A DNA stretch of 64,000 nt from Xenopus tropicalis (GCF_000004195.4 NC_030677.2:59154222-59218221), one strand, 5' to 3'; counted from the stretch's first letter, positions 1 through 12,483 are shown. A program made the numbers and translations. The notes: generated from the sequence alone by a model not told the origin.

Positions 1-1146
1 TTTACTATCTTTGGTATCTTTCCTTCTAATATATTTTCCTTTTATATCTCCTTTCAGTCACCACCTGGGCTATAGGTAACAATACCCACTACGGATACTA
101 CTCGGGATAAACTACTATATTTTTACAACCATATTGCGATCATTACCCTGTTATTATGTTATATATATGCATATACAGCTCCAATACAGCTTTTGCCATA
201 TGCCCTCTCATGACGATAGTGGTCTGTGTAAATAACTACCTAGGGTGTGCTGATGTTTTACATGAGCTTCGTGTAGTCCGCTATGAATAATGGCGACCTA
301 CATGATATGCTTCTGCACACAGCCCCCAAGTACCATCACACCCCGCAGTGGGTCCACGATCAAACTTCCAGCATAGCCACCGGTCCGGTGGTAAGATCGT
401 GAGACACAGTACCCGCCTATCCGCCCTGCTGCACCTCTCCTACTGGCATTAGCACCAAGCGCCGGAGCTTATAAGAACACTAAACAACGCTCGGGTTACC
501 ATGGCAACCCGCATACACCGGTTTGCCGGTGCCAGCATGTCGGCTCTTGAAAAGTCAGAATGACGTGAGTGTTCAGCGTTTAGCGCTATTATATCTTTCC
601 TTTTGACTATCTCTTGTTGATCATCGACCCAAATGTACTTCCAAGTCATTTATTGATCGCTCTATTCACATCTATCTACATAGGAGTCGGTATACCCAGA
701 TGCACTATACGAGTAGGTGGGGGAGTTACAGTTCAGCCCTAGTGGATGATCAATTGTTCTTTTCTCTTATACTTAAATTCTTTTTTATATATTATCTATT
801 TCTCTTCTATCTAACCCTTTCCAGTGATACTGTTATTTCTTTTTATATATATTTTTTGATTTTCTTATGCATTGGTGTTGGGCAATCACTTACTACACAG
901 TTAGTGACGTCATCAGTTTGGATTTTGGCGCCATTTTTGATTTATGAGCAAGTCTGTTGCATTGTGTGTTCACTTTGAGAAAGGCTGGGGAGCCAGCCGA
1001 AACGTTAGTCTGCCTGAATAAATTTTCTTTATTTTTGCACTAAGACCTGTGAGTGCGGTATTTCTTCTTTATTTTGTAAATATTTATTCATTTACTGCAC
1101 CCAGGCACAATTGACTCTAAAATTACGTGAGTGCCGGCTTTTTTCT

Positions 1147-1148
<2 letters not shown>
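1..1148. other. Unclassified intergenic sequence, probably a repeat
   Basis: No coding region can be supported here. The short open frames have no recognisable domain and low-complexity composition. Around 975-1120 there is a stretch with a GAAACGTT motif followed by AATAAA and a GTGAGTGCGG motif. It has the look of the 3' end of a dispersed vertebrate repeat, but I cannot name the family. The left edge is cut by the window, so a larger element may extend outside. Confidence 0.3.

Positions 1149-1150
<2 letters not shown>

Positions 1151-1184
<34 letters not shown>
1151..1184. repeat. (AT)n microsatellite
   Basis: About 17 uninterrupted AT dinucleotides lie in otherwise ordinary intergenic sequence. 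Confidence 0.95.
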
Positions 1185-1186
<2 letters not shown>

Positions 1187-1265
1187 CTTTAATATGAATA
1201 GTCAAAGGACATGTCCAGTAAATCTATGTTTTAGACTTGTCAGCAACATTTAATCATAAAAAAAA

Positions 1266-1530
1266 ATTGGGAGCGACGCAAGCGTGAAAAGTCCCTAGGG
1301 GGTGCCCAAAAAGGGCTGCGATTGGTTATTTGGTAGCCCAATGTGGACTGGCAGCCTACAGGAGGCTTTGTTTGGCAGTACACATGGTTTATGCCTTCAA
1401 AATGTGCCTCCAAGCCTGAAATTCAAAAATGGCCACCTGCTTTGAGGCCACTGGGAGCTACATCCAAGGGGTTGGGGAGCAACATATTGCTTGTGACCGA
1501 CAGGTTCGGGGTCACTGTTTTAGACCCTCT
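1266..1530. mobile_element. Decayed hAT-type MITE fragment (same family as 24694-24989)
   Basis: The sequence matches the intronic hAT MITE at 24694-24989 along most of its length. Shared blocks include GGCTATTTGGTAGCCC-like, TGTGGACTGGCAGCCTA and GGGGTTGGGGAGCAACAT motifs. The terminal inverted repeats and flanking duplication seen in the intronic copy are not intact here, so this is an older, damaged copy. The open frame at 1343-1540 is part of the repeat and is not a gene. Confidence 0.7.
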
Positions 1531-1542
1531 TGAATTTTAAGT

Positions 1543-2312
1543 GATACTTTCTTCATTTTACTTTATTTTTCTCAATGGTAGAAAAGAAAATCACCAAATG
1601 AAATGCAAGAATATGTATTCATAGCTAAACATTATTAACACGTAATCAGCTTTATTAGTGAGTGTTTGTTAAAAAAAATCCTCTTATATCTCCCAAAATA
1701 AAGGAATGCTACCAAATACCTGAAAAAAATGTCAGCGAAAACAATGGAACCTACCCGTAAAGCAGACATGACATTTATTTTACAAAGAAAACATATTTTT
1801 TGTAGGGGAGCTACAATGAGACAGGCAGATTGCAAGGGGCAGAGGGATTATTGGCACTAAGAACTTGGAATGTGTGTGCGCTCTTTGCATCGTATTGTAT
1901 GATTTTGAATAGAATACCTGTAATTTTGAAATTTAATTGTCTTAGGAAACTAAGGTAGGAGTTGAAATTCCAAAAACTTGTTCGGTTTGCTGTACAAACA
2001 GTGATTAGGAGCAATCTGTCAAGGGATGCTGTTACAACAAAAGGAAAATATTCTAAGAATTAAGAGGAAAGGAAAAAAAGAGTCAACATCCAGTGACTGG
2101 ATTACACCAGTGTATATCTGTAATGTGTCAAAACTGCTTTTAAACTATAAATTGTAAAAAAAAGTATGCCCCATACAAGTAAAATCCATATAACAGAAAG
2201 ACTAACAATAAAATAAAAATATTGCACAAAAGATTAAAGACCCAGGCTGTTGGACAGTCAACTTTTCGCCAATGCTAATAACCTCAACTCTCCCCCTATC
2301 CTTAATAATTAT
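1543..2312. other. AT-rich intergenic spacer, nothing recognised
   Basis: The sequence is AT-rich with short oligo-A runs. I see no coding region, RNA gene or inverted-repeat element in it. Confidence 0.4.
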
Positions 2313-2314
2313 TA

Positions 2315-2636
2315 ATGGGACCCGTCATCCAGAATGCTTGGGACCTGGGGTTTTCCGGATAAGGGGTCTTTCCATAATTCGGATCTCCTATGTTAAGTCT
2401 GCTAAAAAAATTATATAAACAGTAACGAAGCCCAATAGAATTGTTTAGGCTCCAATAAGGTTCAATTATACCTTGGTTGGGATTGAGTATAAGGTACTGT
2501 TTTATTATTACAGAGAAAAAGGAAACCATTATTAAAAATGTGAATTATTTGATTAAAATGGAGCCTATGGGAGATGGCCTTTCCGTAATTTGGAACTTTC
2601 TGGATAATGGGTTTCCGCATAAGGGGTCCTATATCA
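2315..2636 (-). mobile_element. TA-flanked MITE (CAGGTATGGGACC family), copy 1
   Basis: This is one of six copies in the window of a roughly 320-bp element with CAGGTATGGGACC-type terminal repeats. Diagnostic inner motifs are TTATCCGGA or its complement near both ends, and TACTGTTTTATTATTACAG in the middle. The left terminus is damaged in this copy. The orientation is opposite to that of the copies at 33396, 40856 and 50796. Confidence 0.8.
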
Positions 2637-2968
2637 GTACTTTTCTTCTATTACCTGCTGCATGCCTTACATAGTGGAAACTCTCTCTAGATTAATCCAC
2701 AATAATACCAGCCTAATTCTTTTGGGTATAGTAGGCACCAGTAAAATAGTATGGTTGCCCCTGATTAATTTGGTAAGAGTGGAAATCGTGTCCATATAGC
2801 ATTTGCTTTGCTTAGGAAAATAAAGAGTGGGGGAATTGAATTGTTCTACTGACCCTTTTATTACGGATGGATCTCCACTTTCAGAAAGGCAAAAAATGTC
2901 AGTTTTGCCATAAATCCTGTGTGAAGCAGTATTGTGTTAAGATGACTGGATAGAGATATATAGATATA

Positions 2969-3268
2969 CAGGTATAGGACCTGGTATCCAGATAGCTCAA
3001 GACCTGGGGGTTTCTGGATAAGGGGTCTTTCTGTCATTTGGATCTTTAGACCTTAAGACCTCAAGTCTGGAGATTGTTGTTGTTTTGCCTTCCAATAAGG
3101 ATTCATTATATCTTAATTGGGGATCAAGTACAAGGTACTGTTTTATTATTACAGAGAAAAAGGAAATCATTTTTAAAAGTTTGAATTATTTGATTAAAAT
3201 AGAGATGGCCTTCCCATAGTTCAGAGCTTTCTGGATATTGGGTTTCCGGAAAACAAATCCTATACCTT
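2969..3268 (-). mobile_element. TA-flanked MITE (CAGGTATGGGACC family), copy 2
   Basis: The ends read CAGGTATAGGACC on the left and a degraded complement on the right, each next to a TA dinucleotide. Inner sequence matches copy 1 (TACTGTTTTATTATTACAG, TTGATTAAAAT). TA at both borders fits a Tc1/mariner-type target site, although no transposase is present. Confidence 0.8.
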
Positions 3269-3269
3269 T

Positions 3270-4350
3270 ATGTGTATACTTTTGTTTGGGCCCCACTAAA
3301 GACATCTCCTAGTGCAAACTGGTATGAAACTCCTAATGCAAACTGGTAGGAAGCAAATATTAAACTACAGTAGTTTACTACATGGACACATGCTCTCGTG
3401 TATTTTACCTAGACCACTATGTGAACCCTCTAATTTGACAACCTGTTTTTTCCCCCTACTTATGAGCAATGCATATTTCGGTGCACCGCACAGAATGCAG
3501 CTGGTCAAATAAATTATAACAGCTCAAGGACATTCTTAAAGCCTAATATTAGTCTGTACATTTATGGTCCACTTTGATGTTGTAACCCATAAAACACTGC
3601 TGTAATTATTATGTACAAATGCATCCCTTTCTACACAGTGAGGCATCTTGTCAGACAATGGGCCAAACAGACATGGAATTTAAATCTGACCCTACTGTAA
3701 ATACTTCCTCATCTGCAAACAGCTTTATTGCCAGTAAAGGCCTGACGCAATCAAAATGCTACTCCTGGGAAAAGGTGAGAAAGTGGATTTTGTTCCCTAA
3801 GGATGTGATCCCTCATTCAGAAGGAATGTTTGACAAGTAGAAACATGGCTTCCCTTCCCCGAGGTGGTTTGTTTTCCTCTTAGAGGGCATATGTGTTGAT
3901 AGAAAAAATGCTAATACCATCCTGTGGGGGATAAAAGAGTAAAAGGGATAAATAAAGGGACCAAAGAAGAAAAAAAGTTTTATTGTAGAATATTTTATCC
4001 CGCATTTTGTGACCAATAACAAACAAATGGTGACCCAAACAATAAATCAAATGGCGATTTAAAATATACATGTGTTGACATAGTTTAATGTAATCCTGTA
4101 GTGTGGTGAGGTTAGGCTTTTGTTGGTCTTATTATATTTAACCAAAAATGTTTGTTTTTTGAATGTGTTGACATATCACAGCTTCTAAACCACAGGTTAA
4201 AACACATTCACCCATGGTGCATATGAATAATCCACTCCTCAAACATTGGAAAGTCTGTGTGATACCAACTGTGTATGGGAAACTAGCTTGTCACCAGTCA
4301 TGGATATTTTCTTCTACATCAGAGATGCCCTATACACAAATACTTCATCT
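3270..4350. other. Intergenic spacer without a gene
   Basis: Short open frames at about 3312-3512 and 3619-3840 have no recognisable domain, no splice context and no codon signature. I see no clear repeat structure. Confidence 0.4.
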
Positions 4351-4697
4351 AAAGGTGGCCATACACGTGGCGATCCGACGATGTTTCGTACGACCATCGG
4401 TCGCACGAAACATCGTAAGATCCGCCACACACCATTCAGGGCTGAATCGGCAGGTAAGGAGGTAGAAACAATAGGATTTCTACCTCCTTCTGCCGATTCA
4501 GCTCTGAAGGGAGAATTTTGGTCAGGCGCCTTCTATGGCGCCCGATCAAAATTTTCAAACTTGTCCGATCGGCGAGTCGTCCGATATCGGCAACTTCCTG
4601 CGATATCGGTCGACTCGCCGACATGCCATACACGCACCGATTATCGTACGAAACGAGGTTTCGTACGATAATATCGGTGCGTGTATGGCCACCTTTA
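4351..4697. mobile_element. Palindromic MITE with AAAGGTGGCCATACACG ends
   Basis: The terminal inverted repeats read AAAGGTGGCCATACACG on the left and its complement on the right. Inside are further inverted blocks, for example CCTCCTTCTGCCGATTC and complements, and GATATCGG runs. The copy at 28909-29226 shares termini and interior. Overlapping open frames on both strands (4246-4748) are created by the palindrome and are not genes. Confidence 0.85.
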
Positions 4698-5131
4698 ATC
4701 TTCACTTCTATGACACAGCAGGATGTAGGAATATGTAGAAAAACATAATGTGTAAAAACTTATAAAGAGAAAGTGCCTGCTTGTATCTATCTCTATATCT
4801 TTTTTATTACAACCCCACTTTGTATCCATGTAACCGCCTTAAGTGTTTGTGTGAGTATTATGTTATATTGATCTAATGTTTTTCTTCTTGATTTTCTTTT
4901 ATCAATATATTGCACAATAATCATTGTGATGGCAGCACAGATGTAGTCTTGTTATCTATGGTTGGTATATACTGTTATTATTATATTATTGTTCGTATTT
5001 TTCTATTTCAGTCTCTCATTTAAACCACTGCCTGGTTTCAATGGTAAAAGTGGCCCCTAGAAGCCAGAGAGCTGCTAAAATTGCAAACTGGAGAAATGAG
5101 GAAATACTTTAAAAAAGAAACACACACTAGT

Positions 5132-5630
5132 GGCTGATTTACTAACCCACGAATCCGACCCGAATTGGAAAAGTTCCGACTTGAAAACGAACATTTTGCG
5201 ACTTTTTCGTATGTTTTGCGATTTTTTCGGATTCTTTACGAATTTTTCGTTACCAATATGATTTTTGCGTAAAAACGCGAGTTTTTCGTATCCATTACGA
5301 AAGTTGCGTAAAAAGTTGCGCATTTTTCGTAGCGTTAAAACTTACGCGAAAAGTTGCGCATTTTTCGTAGCGTTAAAACTTAGCGCTACGAAAAATGCGC
5401 AACTTTTCGCGTAAGTTTTAACGCTACGAAAAATGCGCAACTTTTTACGCAACTTTCGTAATGGATACGAAAACTCGCGTTTTTACGCAAAAATCGTATT
5501 GGTAACGAAAAATTCGTAAAGAATCCGAAAAAATCGCAAAACACACGAAAAAATCGCAAAATACCGATCATTACGAAAAAAACGCAATCGGACTCCATTC
5601 GACCCGTTCGTGGGTAAGTAAATCAGCCCC
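5132..5630. mobile_element. Foldback MITE with long inverted arms, nested in T2 MITE
   Basis: The ends read GGCTGATTTACTAACCCACG and, as complement, GGGGCTGATTTACTTACCCA. Nearly the whole element folds back on itself about a centre near 5385, giving arms of roughly 200 bp or more. The arms are rich in TTTTTCGTA and TTGCGCA motifs. No clear flanking duplication is visible. The antisense open frames here are by-products of the palindrome. Confidence 0.85.
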
Positions 5631-5693
5631 AAAGAATTAAAAAATTAAGACAAACTGAAAATTGTCTCCGAATATCAATACACCATACACTAT

Positions 5694-6260
5694 GGGGCAC
5701 ATTTACTAATCCACGAACGTCCAAAAAGCGTCTGAATGCGTTTTTTTCGTAATGATAGGTATTTTGCGTTTTTTTTTCGTAAATTGTCGTGACTTTTTCA
5801 TAGCCGTTCCGACTTTTTTGTAAATTGTCGAAACTTTTTCGTAGCGTTACGACTTGCACGAATTGTCGCAACTTTTTCGTAGCTGTCGCGCCGATTACGA
5901 AAGTTTCGGATTCATTCGAACTTCAGTATAGTGACTTTCCTTGGGCCAGGTTGGAGCTGCAGAGTGCCATTGAGCCCTATGGGAGACTTTCCTTGGGCCA
6001 GGTTGGAGCTGCAGAGTGCCATTGAGCCCTATGGGAGACTTTCCTTGGGCCAGGTTGGAGCTGCAGAGTGCCATTGAGTCCTATGGGAGGCTTCCAAAAT
6101 CATGCAAAGTCTGAAAGTTTTGCCCGCCGTTTACGAGCGCTCAATACGAAAAAGTCGTAACGGCAACGAAAAAAACGCAAAAAATACGAAAAAGTTGCAA
6201 AATGTTCGTTTCCAATCCGAATTTTTCCCATTCGGATTCGTGGATTAGTAAATGTGCCCC
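5694..6260. mobile_element. GGGGCACATTTACTAA MITE with three 52-bp tandem units
   Basis: The termini are GGGGCACATTTACTAATCC and its complement. TAT lies directly outside both ends (5691-5693 and 6261-6263), a 3-bp flanking repeat. Flanks inside the element are rich in TTTTTCGTA and AAAAAGTCG motifs on opposite sides. The middle (5934-6089) holds exactly three 52-bp direct repeats. Termini and target size suggest a PIF/Harbinger-like non-autonomous element, but no transposase is present. Confidence 0.85.
5934..6089 (+). repeat. Three-copy 52-bp tandem repeat inside a MITE
   Basis: The unit begins ACTTTCCTTGGGCCAGGTTG and ends GAGCCCTATGGGAG. It is repeated three times in 156 bp with no partial unit. 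The last copy differs, with GAGTCC in place of GAGCCC. The same unit occurs once at 11982-12033 and ten times at 49591-50110. Confidence 0.97.
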
Positions 6261-6290
6261 TATAAGTTAATTTAAAGTTGAACTAACCCT

Positions 6291-9200
6291 TTATGTATCT
6301 ATAATTATATAAGATATTAAATTCTCAAACACATGTTATAGTTGCAGTCCTATCTGTCACATACTACAAAACAATTTAAAGTAACTTCATTTAACTTCAG
6401 TAAGGTGACACTCACTTTTACAGACAAATTTTAATGTATTAATAAAGCGGCACATTTTTATTTGATAATATTCTACTGAATTCATCGTAGTCCACATTAT
6501 CTAACGTTTGTTGTTTCTTATGGAAAGAAGCATAAAGAAGAACCAGATGTTTCTCCAGATAACTTTAAAAAAAAAACGCTTGCTTAATCATTCAACAAAG
6601 GCAATACCCGAAATATCTGCAGGTCTTGGAAGTGATGATAAGCTTTCTTACTTGTCAGACAAACCCCCATGCAGGCACATGGGTCATATAGACATCAAAT
6701 CACCTATGAAATTTGTTTTTTCACGGATAATATGCAATGAAAAAATTCTGATTCGGTTAAGTGTCATAAATAACCATCTCTGGTATAAGCAATGGTCTGC
6801 CGGCCCCTCTTCTAGTTTATCCAAGGAAAAACTGGGTTATAGCTGGTAGGGTATTGGGACACAAGTGCTGCTTCTGCATGTTGGATGATTGGTGTCTATT
6901 GGTATTAAAGTTAAATAAAAGTATTAAAGTATATGTATATATCATAAAGTATTGATAGACCCTTCCTTTAATTGTCTGATAAATCATTTTGAAATGAAAA
7001 ATTCAGAAACTGCCTTCCTACAGCCTCCTTTGCTTTAGAATAACACACAATAAACACTTGCATATACCTTTATCCCGTGAATAAAATGATATCTGAACCA
7101 TTCAGTCTTTTTTTGTGCATATTTATTAACAGGTGCCCAGACAAGTGCAAGGATAATATCACTCTGTAGATCCTGAATAGGCTTTGGTTGGCACCACTTT
7201 TACTACCTCAGAAATGATGGAATGCCCTAGTCCTCACATTTGTTCTGACCACCTTTCACTGCTGCTTTGCACGTAAAGTCTACAAAATAAGGTCCATTCA
7301 TATAATAATGCAGAATATGTGCCCTTACGATTTGCTCATTAGTGTTTCCTTTATTATAATATAGAGCTATTATGTGCATATAGTCTTCTGGATAGATCAC
7401 TGACGTTTTATTTTGGAGCAGGGTTTAGGGTTTTCACAGGAGGTGCAAGCAATGAATGGAACAGACTCTAAGTGGAAATGAAGCCAGCTCCCTTTGCATA
7501 GCATTAAGCTAAATCGGAGTCTTTTATATATTGTAAGATCTTGTTTAGCATTGAGCTTTCTAGACATGATTACACCCCAAAAAACCAAGGTTGTCATGGT
7601 AATTTTTTGATACTTGATAGGGCTGCATTGATTTTTTTATAATGTATTTTATTATGTTTGCAGGCATACTATATCATGCACGATTTTCAAATCAGGAAAA
7701 AGGCTGTATTTCTATAAACATTTTTAAAAAAATGGAGAAAAAGCTTTATTTGTGGTAAACAGTGGGAAAATCCACAAAATAGCTTCCAGATGTTATGTAT
7801 TGTATTGAAGAGACATACAAAAATACTGTTTAATGCCTGTGATGGTGTACTAGAGATTCCCATCGGTATTTATGACCTTGTAAACTGCTATTGAACCTGC
7901 CATAGACCAAACAAAATAAATAACAGCACTCACTAGGGCTTCTCCAGAAAGAAACATATGTCATTGCTTTAGTATTGCTAGAATATGTGTTAGGTTACCA
8001 AGTGTAGAATGACTTTAATGTTTGAGGAAGTTGTCTGTCGGCCTAAAGGTTAACAGAAATGGAATGGGGGGGCGCATCACTATTGTGCTCTCTGGACTAG
8101 AAGAGCTGAAATTTTGAAAAATCAGTTACCAGAAGTGGCTTTTTGCCGGGCGCTGCCACCTTTGTCCCACCTAGCTCACCTCATGGCAGCAGTGCCCCTG
8201 GTTGAAGGGTTGGAAATGGAACACATCGTAATAAACTTCACCACGTGTGAAACTATGGTGGGGCTGTGAAAAACATAAGTCGTGCAGTGCCACATGTGAC
8301 TAGTGGGCTTCAACTTGGACAGCACTGATCTACAGTACATCTGTTAGAAACTGTGCTTTTAAGAGCAAGAGCAAAATGTATATATGTCTGCATAATAATT
8401 TAAACTACAAATATATACTGTATATTGGGGTTAATGTGTACCCTTTTGTAATTTATAAGGTTATAAGAAGTCACTGCAGAATTCTGTGCCCAGAATTTAG
8501 TAACTTCAGTAATAAGTCACTGAGGAATTCTGTCCCTTATCCTATGTAATCTACAGTGAGTATTTTATTACTTTTTAGTTTTTCCTGCTTTGGAGCAGTA
8601 CTGGGGACAATGCAATGCTCTAGAGGGGTTCGGTGTATGTAGCTAATTAATTTGGGGGGTTCCAAAATGTTAGATTCCCTCCTGTAATTTAAACTGCATT
8701 TTCCACTGATTTGGTTCCCCTTTTTGGGAAAAAAATGCATATGCCCAGGGAACAGCAACTTGCTGACATCTTGCTGCTCTCCCATCCCTGGCTTTGGCTT
8801 GCACATTTGCAGTAGAATATATTTTGGAAGCTTACTCTACTGTGCATACACAAGTGTAATTCAGCACAAAGTATGCCTAGTGCTAAATTACATGTGTCTG
8901 TGCCCTCAGTGCGGTGCTCTGCTTGTAATTGGATTCACTATGGGGTGCCATATTGGCACTCCCCAGTAAATCCTTGCCCTATAGCATATAAAATGAAGCT
9001 GAGCCGTTTCATCAGTAGAAAAGGTACTAAATGATAAAATATTTGTGTCACAAGACTTACTGATACACATTGTACATTACATAACCCCTACTTTAAAATA
9101 AAAGGATACTGTAATAGCTTAGATGTCTCAAACGTACTTTGTTATTATGCCACTTGAAATATGTCACCACAAAAGACAATCTGTGTGCCATAACAGTTAT

Positions 9201-10216
9201 GTTACATTATAAGGGAAGGTTATTCCTTACATACATACAAAGAGGGATAGATTAATGCAGGGGTTTTCTTTCCCAGATTTTTCTCCGTCTTTCAGTCTTG
9301 TGCAATTTGATTATATTTCATCACTTTGCCACTTCCTTTTAATGTGTTTTTCCTTCTGCTCTTACTATTTTACTCTCTAATTTCTCTTTCACCGCTTCTC
9401 TCACATGTACTTTGCTTCCTGTGTTCTAAGAGACATCTGTAGATGGGAAAACTAAGCATGAACAACCAGCCAAATAAGAAATATATGGTGCATTGCTATG
9501 ACTAGATTACTGTTGGGTATAGTGCAGTCTAATAAATACCATAAGTCTGTAATATATGACCATGTGGTTATTGTATAATTTGTTAGTGATCAGCCTATAG
9601 CCCTCTATACATGGAAAGTCTCTTGCTTACCTCTCCATTCTGCTTTCCCATGTAATAAGAAATTTAAACAGTGCAGTAACTAGAAGTAACCTTTTTTTGG
9701 AATAAGAAATTTTTCATAAATTTATATTGAAACTGCTTCTAAGTAAAGGGTCCCACTGGGCTTAATAAACACCCTTCTATACATCCATATAACATTAATT
9801 AATAGACCACAACAATAATCTATTCATACTTAAAGGCTGAAAATGTATAATACGAAGTTTAGGATACAAATCAATGGTAATTTGTAGGCTTTGAGTGCAG
9901 TATTTGTTAGCAAACATGGGAGGTGATCTTGGCTAATTATGTTGGAATAAAGAAGCTGTGAATATATGGGACAGTGTGCACCAGCACCATAAATCTGAGC
10001 CCGTGACTGTTCCTTTAAGCTATTTGTAGGGATAACCATGGCAAAGAGCACAGAAATATCAACCCTCACACACATCAAAGTGTCAGAGTGCTGGGTTAGC
10101 TATATACTGAAGGTTAATTAGTGCGATCTAACCCTTTGACGTCCATTATTGTGTTTAGGGCTGGTGAGGATACTGAAGCTTTTCAGTTTCTGTACAATAG
10201 TAGACAGTTCAAAGAC
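6291..10216. other. Gene-free intergenic stretch
   Basis: I find no supportable coding sequence or RNA gene in this 3.9 kb. The open frames are short, scattered and without domain signatures. About 8160-8322 ends in ACTTGGACAGCACTG. That resembles the terminal repeat of the hAT element at 25467-26294 and could be a relic of that family. The rest is AT-rich unique-looking sequence. Confidence 0.4.
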
Positions 10217-10649
10217 TTAAAGTAAAACCATACCCCCTCTATAAAAATATACTGCATAAAAAGCTCATATGTAAAACTCTGCTTCATCTAAATAAACCAT
10301 TTTTATAAAAATGTACTTTATATACTATATATATATTTTTAAGTAGGGCCACCTCCTGGGATCATAGGAATTCACCGTGCGCACAAACAAACCAAGGCAC
10401 AGCTACATGCTAGGTCACATCAGCCAATTAATGGACAGAGTTCTGCCTTTTGGTTCCACACTACTTCCTCTGATCTCTGAGGGAGCACACAGCCCACCAT
10501 TAAATGGTGGAGCAAGGGAAAGTATGTAAAAGGGCAATATTTACTGATATATATATTCCAGTTTGGCAAGATTCTTTAATAGGTCACTTAACATAATATA
10601 AACTATCTGCTGGTTAAGTATTCATTCTGGGGGTTTAGTTTTCCTTTAA
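10217..10649 (-). mobile_element. T2-like TTAA-flanked MITE, inverse copy of 60283-60769
   Basis: The element is bordered by TTAA at 10217-10220 and 10646-10649. The termini are of TTAAAGTAAAACCATACCCC type. The interior is the reverse complement of the element at 60283-60769, sharing blocks such as CCAATTAATGGACAGAGTTC and GGGATCATAGGAATTCACCG-like sequence. TTAA borders match piggyBac-type targets, as expected for T2-family MITEs. Confidence 0.85.
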
Positions 10650-11789
10650 CAACTTGTATCAAATAAATACAGACAGCAGTGCCTAAGATTAAGTACCAGG
10701 GGGTATGAAATACGTAAAGCAGATACACCTTGGGGTTTGTATGAGAATTGATTTTTTAAGATAAGGTTGTGAATAAATTTCTAGTTTTTATGTATTAGCT
10801 TTGTTACGGGATATTTTTTTCTATAGTTCTATAGTTTATGTTATCATTTATACAAGTTACTTTTGCCAGGTACTTTTGCCAGGTGGTGAGCCAAATCAAG
10901 CTGGTCTTATTGTGTGGCCATGGGGCCAACTGTTGGATCATAATAGGGACCTATGCACACCCATCAGTAGCGGACTGCAGTCCTCAATCAACCTATTTAA
11001 TTGCCCATAAAAAAACTGCTGTATAGGCAGAAACTGCCTCCAAGTACCACATGGAAGGTTAAACTTTAGGCAAAGCCTGTAACTGCTTTGGTAAGGTCAT
11101 ATGGTGATAACCAAAAGTCCCCCCACCCAAACATGCACACATGCATGGGTTAGTTGGAATCCAGAGGCACTTCCTAGGCTCTAATTGTGCTCCAAAATGC
11201 AATGTTCAGATAACGGTATTAAATACTTTGTTTTGGCTTGTGTATTGTGAGTTGCTTTGATTCTATTTACACCTCAACATCTACTCTTTGGCACTAAATC
11301 TGTCATCCCTAGTGTAACACAAGGACACTTGCCTTAGACTAACAATAGAATGCCTGGGTGTCCGACCTAGTGATTCCGTGAGACACAATGGAACCCTCTA
11401 TAAAGCACTGCTAGCTGTGGAACAATAAAATGTCTTGCTTTTTTCTATTCTGAAAAAACTTAAAAGGCATCATTATAAGCACTGCACAATGCAGAAATAT
11501 ATGAAAAGGACATATGGACTCTATTTTACAATTTACAATTGTTTTACAAAAGATAATTTGATTTCTGTGTAAGCATGTCAACCATGCCGCTACTACAATG
11601 TTCGAGGCACCGTGCAGCTCCGTTCTGCCCCCACCCACAAGCTACTGCTGACCAATAAAAACATAGGGTAGGAAGGTAACTCACAATATAACATTCTTGT
11701 AACTTTCTTGTGCTAAATTTCAACGCACCTTGGACACACCCCCATCCTGAGGCCTATTTTTTATATGAAGAGCAGAATCCAAACATATG
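10650..11789. other. Gene-free intergenic stretch
   Basis: No coding or RNA gene is recognised. There is a small direct duplication of TACTTTTGCCAGG near 10858-10885. Small open frames here lack domains. Confidence 0.4.
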
Positions 11790-12278
11790 GGGGCACATTC
11801 AAGTACAAAAAAATCATATTTTTTCTAAAGTTTACAACTTTTGTGTATTTTCTGCAATATTTTCGTTAATTTGTGCAACTTTTTCGTACTTCGACAATTT
11901 GCGCAACAGTTTGTGCGACAAAATCGTATTTGTCACAACAAGTACAAAAGTTTTGTTATTCATTCAAGCTTCAGTATCGTAACTTTCCTTGGGCCAAGTT
12001 GGAGCTGCAGAATGCCATTGAATCCTATGGGAGGCTTCCAAAATCAAAAGTGTCAAAGTCAGAAAGGTTTTCCCGACGTTTACGATCGTTCAGATACGAA
12101 AATTTCGTAACTATCGAACGCTATTAACAAACAATCGTTTCCATGCGAAAATTTTGGAACTTTCAGATCATAAGTACGAAATCTTCGTATTCAAACGAAC
12201 TGAATTTTCGTGACTTTTGCAATCATCAGAAATTATCGGATTTCATGATTCGGATTCGTACTTTAATGAATGTGCCCC
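11790..12278. mobile_element. GGGGCACATT MITE with a single 52-bp unit
   Basis: It has the same architecture as the elements at 5694-6260 and 49342-50398: GGGGCACATT ends, TTTTTCGTA-rich left flank, AAAAT/CGTAA-rich right flank, and the 52-bp unit in the middle (11982-12033), here present only once. ATG lies outside both ends (11787-11789 and 12279-12281), a 3-bp flanking duplication. Confidence 0.85.
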
Positions 12279-12483
12279 ATGGTGTAGTATAAATATGGTA
12301 CCTGTGCCTAATACAACTGCAGAGATGGAAGGCACAGGTACATTGCTGCATGTACAGCTCACCTTCCATAAGATACTGGTCAGGAGAAGGGTACTAAAAA
12401 GAATATTCTGTGCTAACTTGTAATTTTTATTGTAAAGCATACTAAAGAATGGTACCCACATTTATAGCACAGTGCAGAAGACT

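Larger units (their letters stand above)
4975..6290 (+). mobile_element. T2-type MITE split by two nested insertions
   Basis: Three separated pieces match consecutive parts of the intact T2-type MITE at 30677-31126. About 4980-5131 carries the motif TTTAAACCACTGCCTGGTT. 5631-5690 carries ATTGTCTCCGAATATCAATA. 6261-6290 carries AGTTAATTTAAAGTTGAACTAACCC, the right terminus in diverged form. The gaps are filled by the two elements at 5132-5630 and 5694-6260. The left end appears truncated. Confidence 0.7.

Noticed and set aside
966..1120. Possible polyadenylated gene end (AATAAA)
   Set aside because: No upstream exon can be recognised and the block looks like a dispersed repeat tail.
4246..4748. 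Overlapping frames up to 141 codons on both strands
   Set aside because: They lie within the palindromic MITE at 4351-4697, which opens frames symmetrically.
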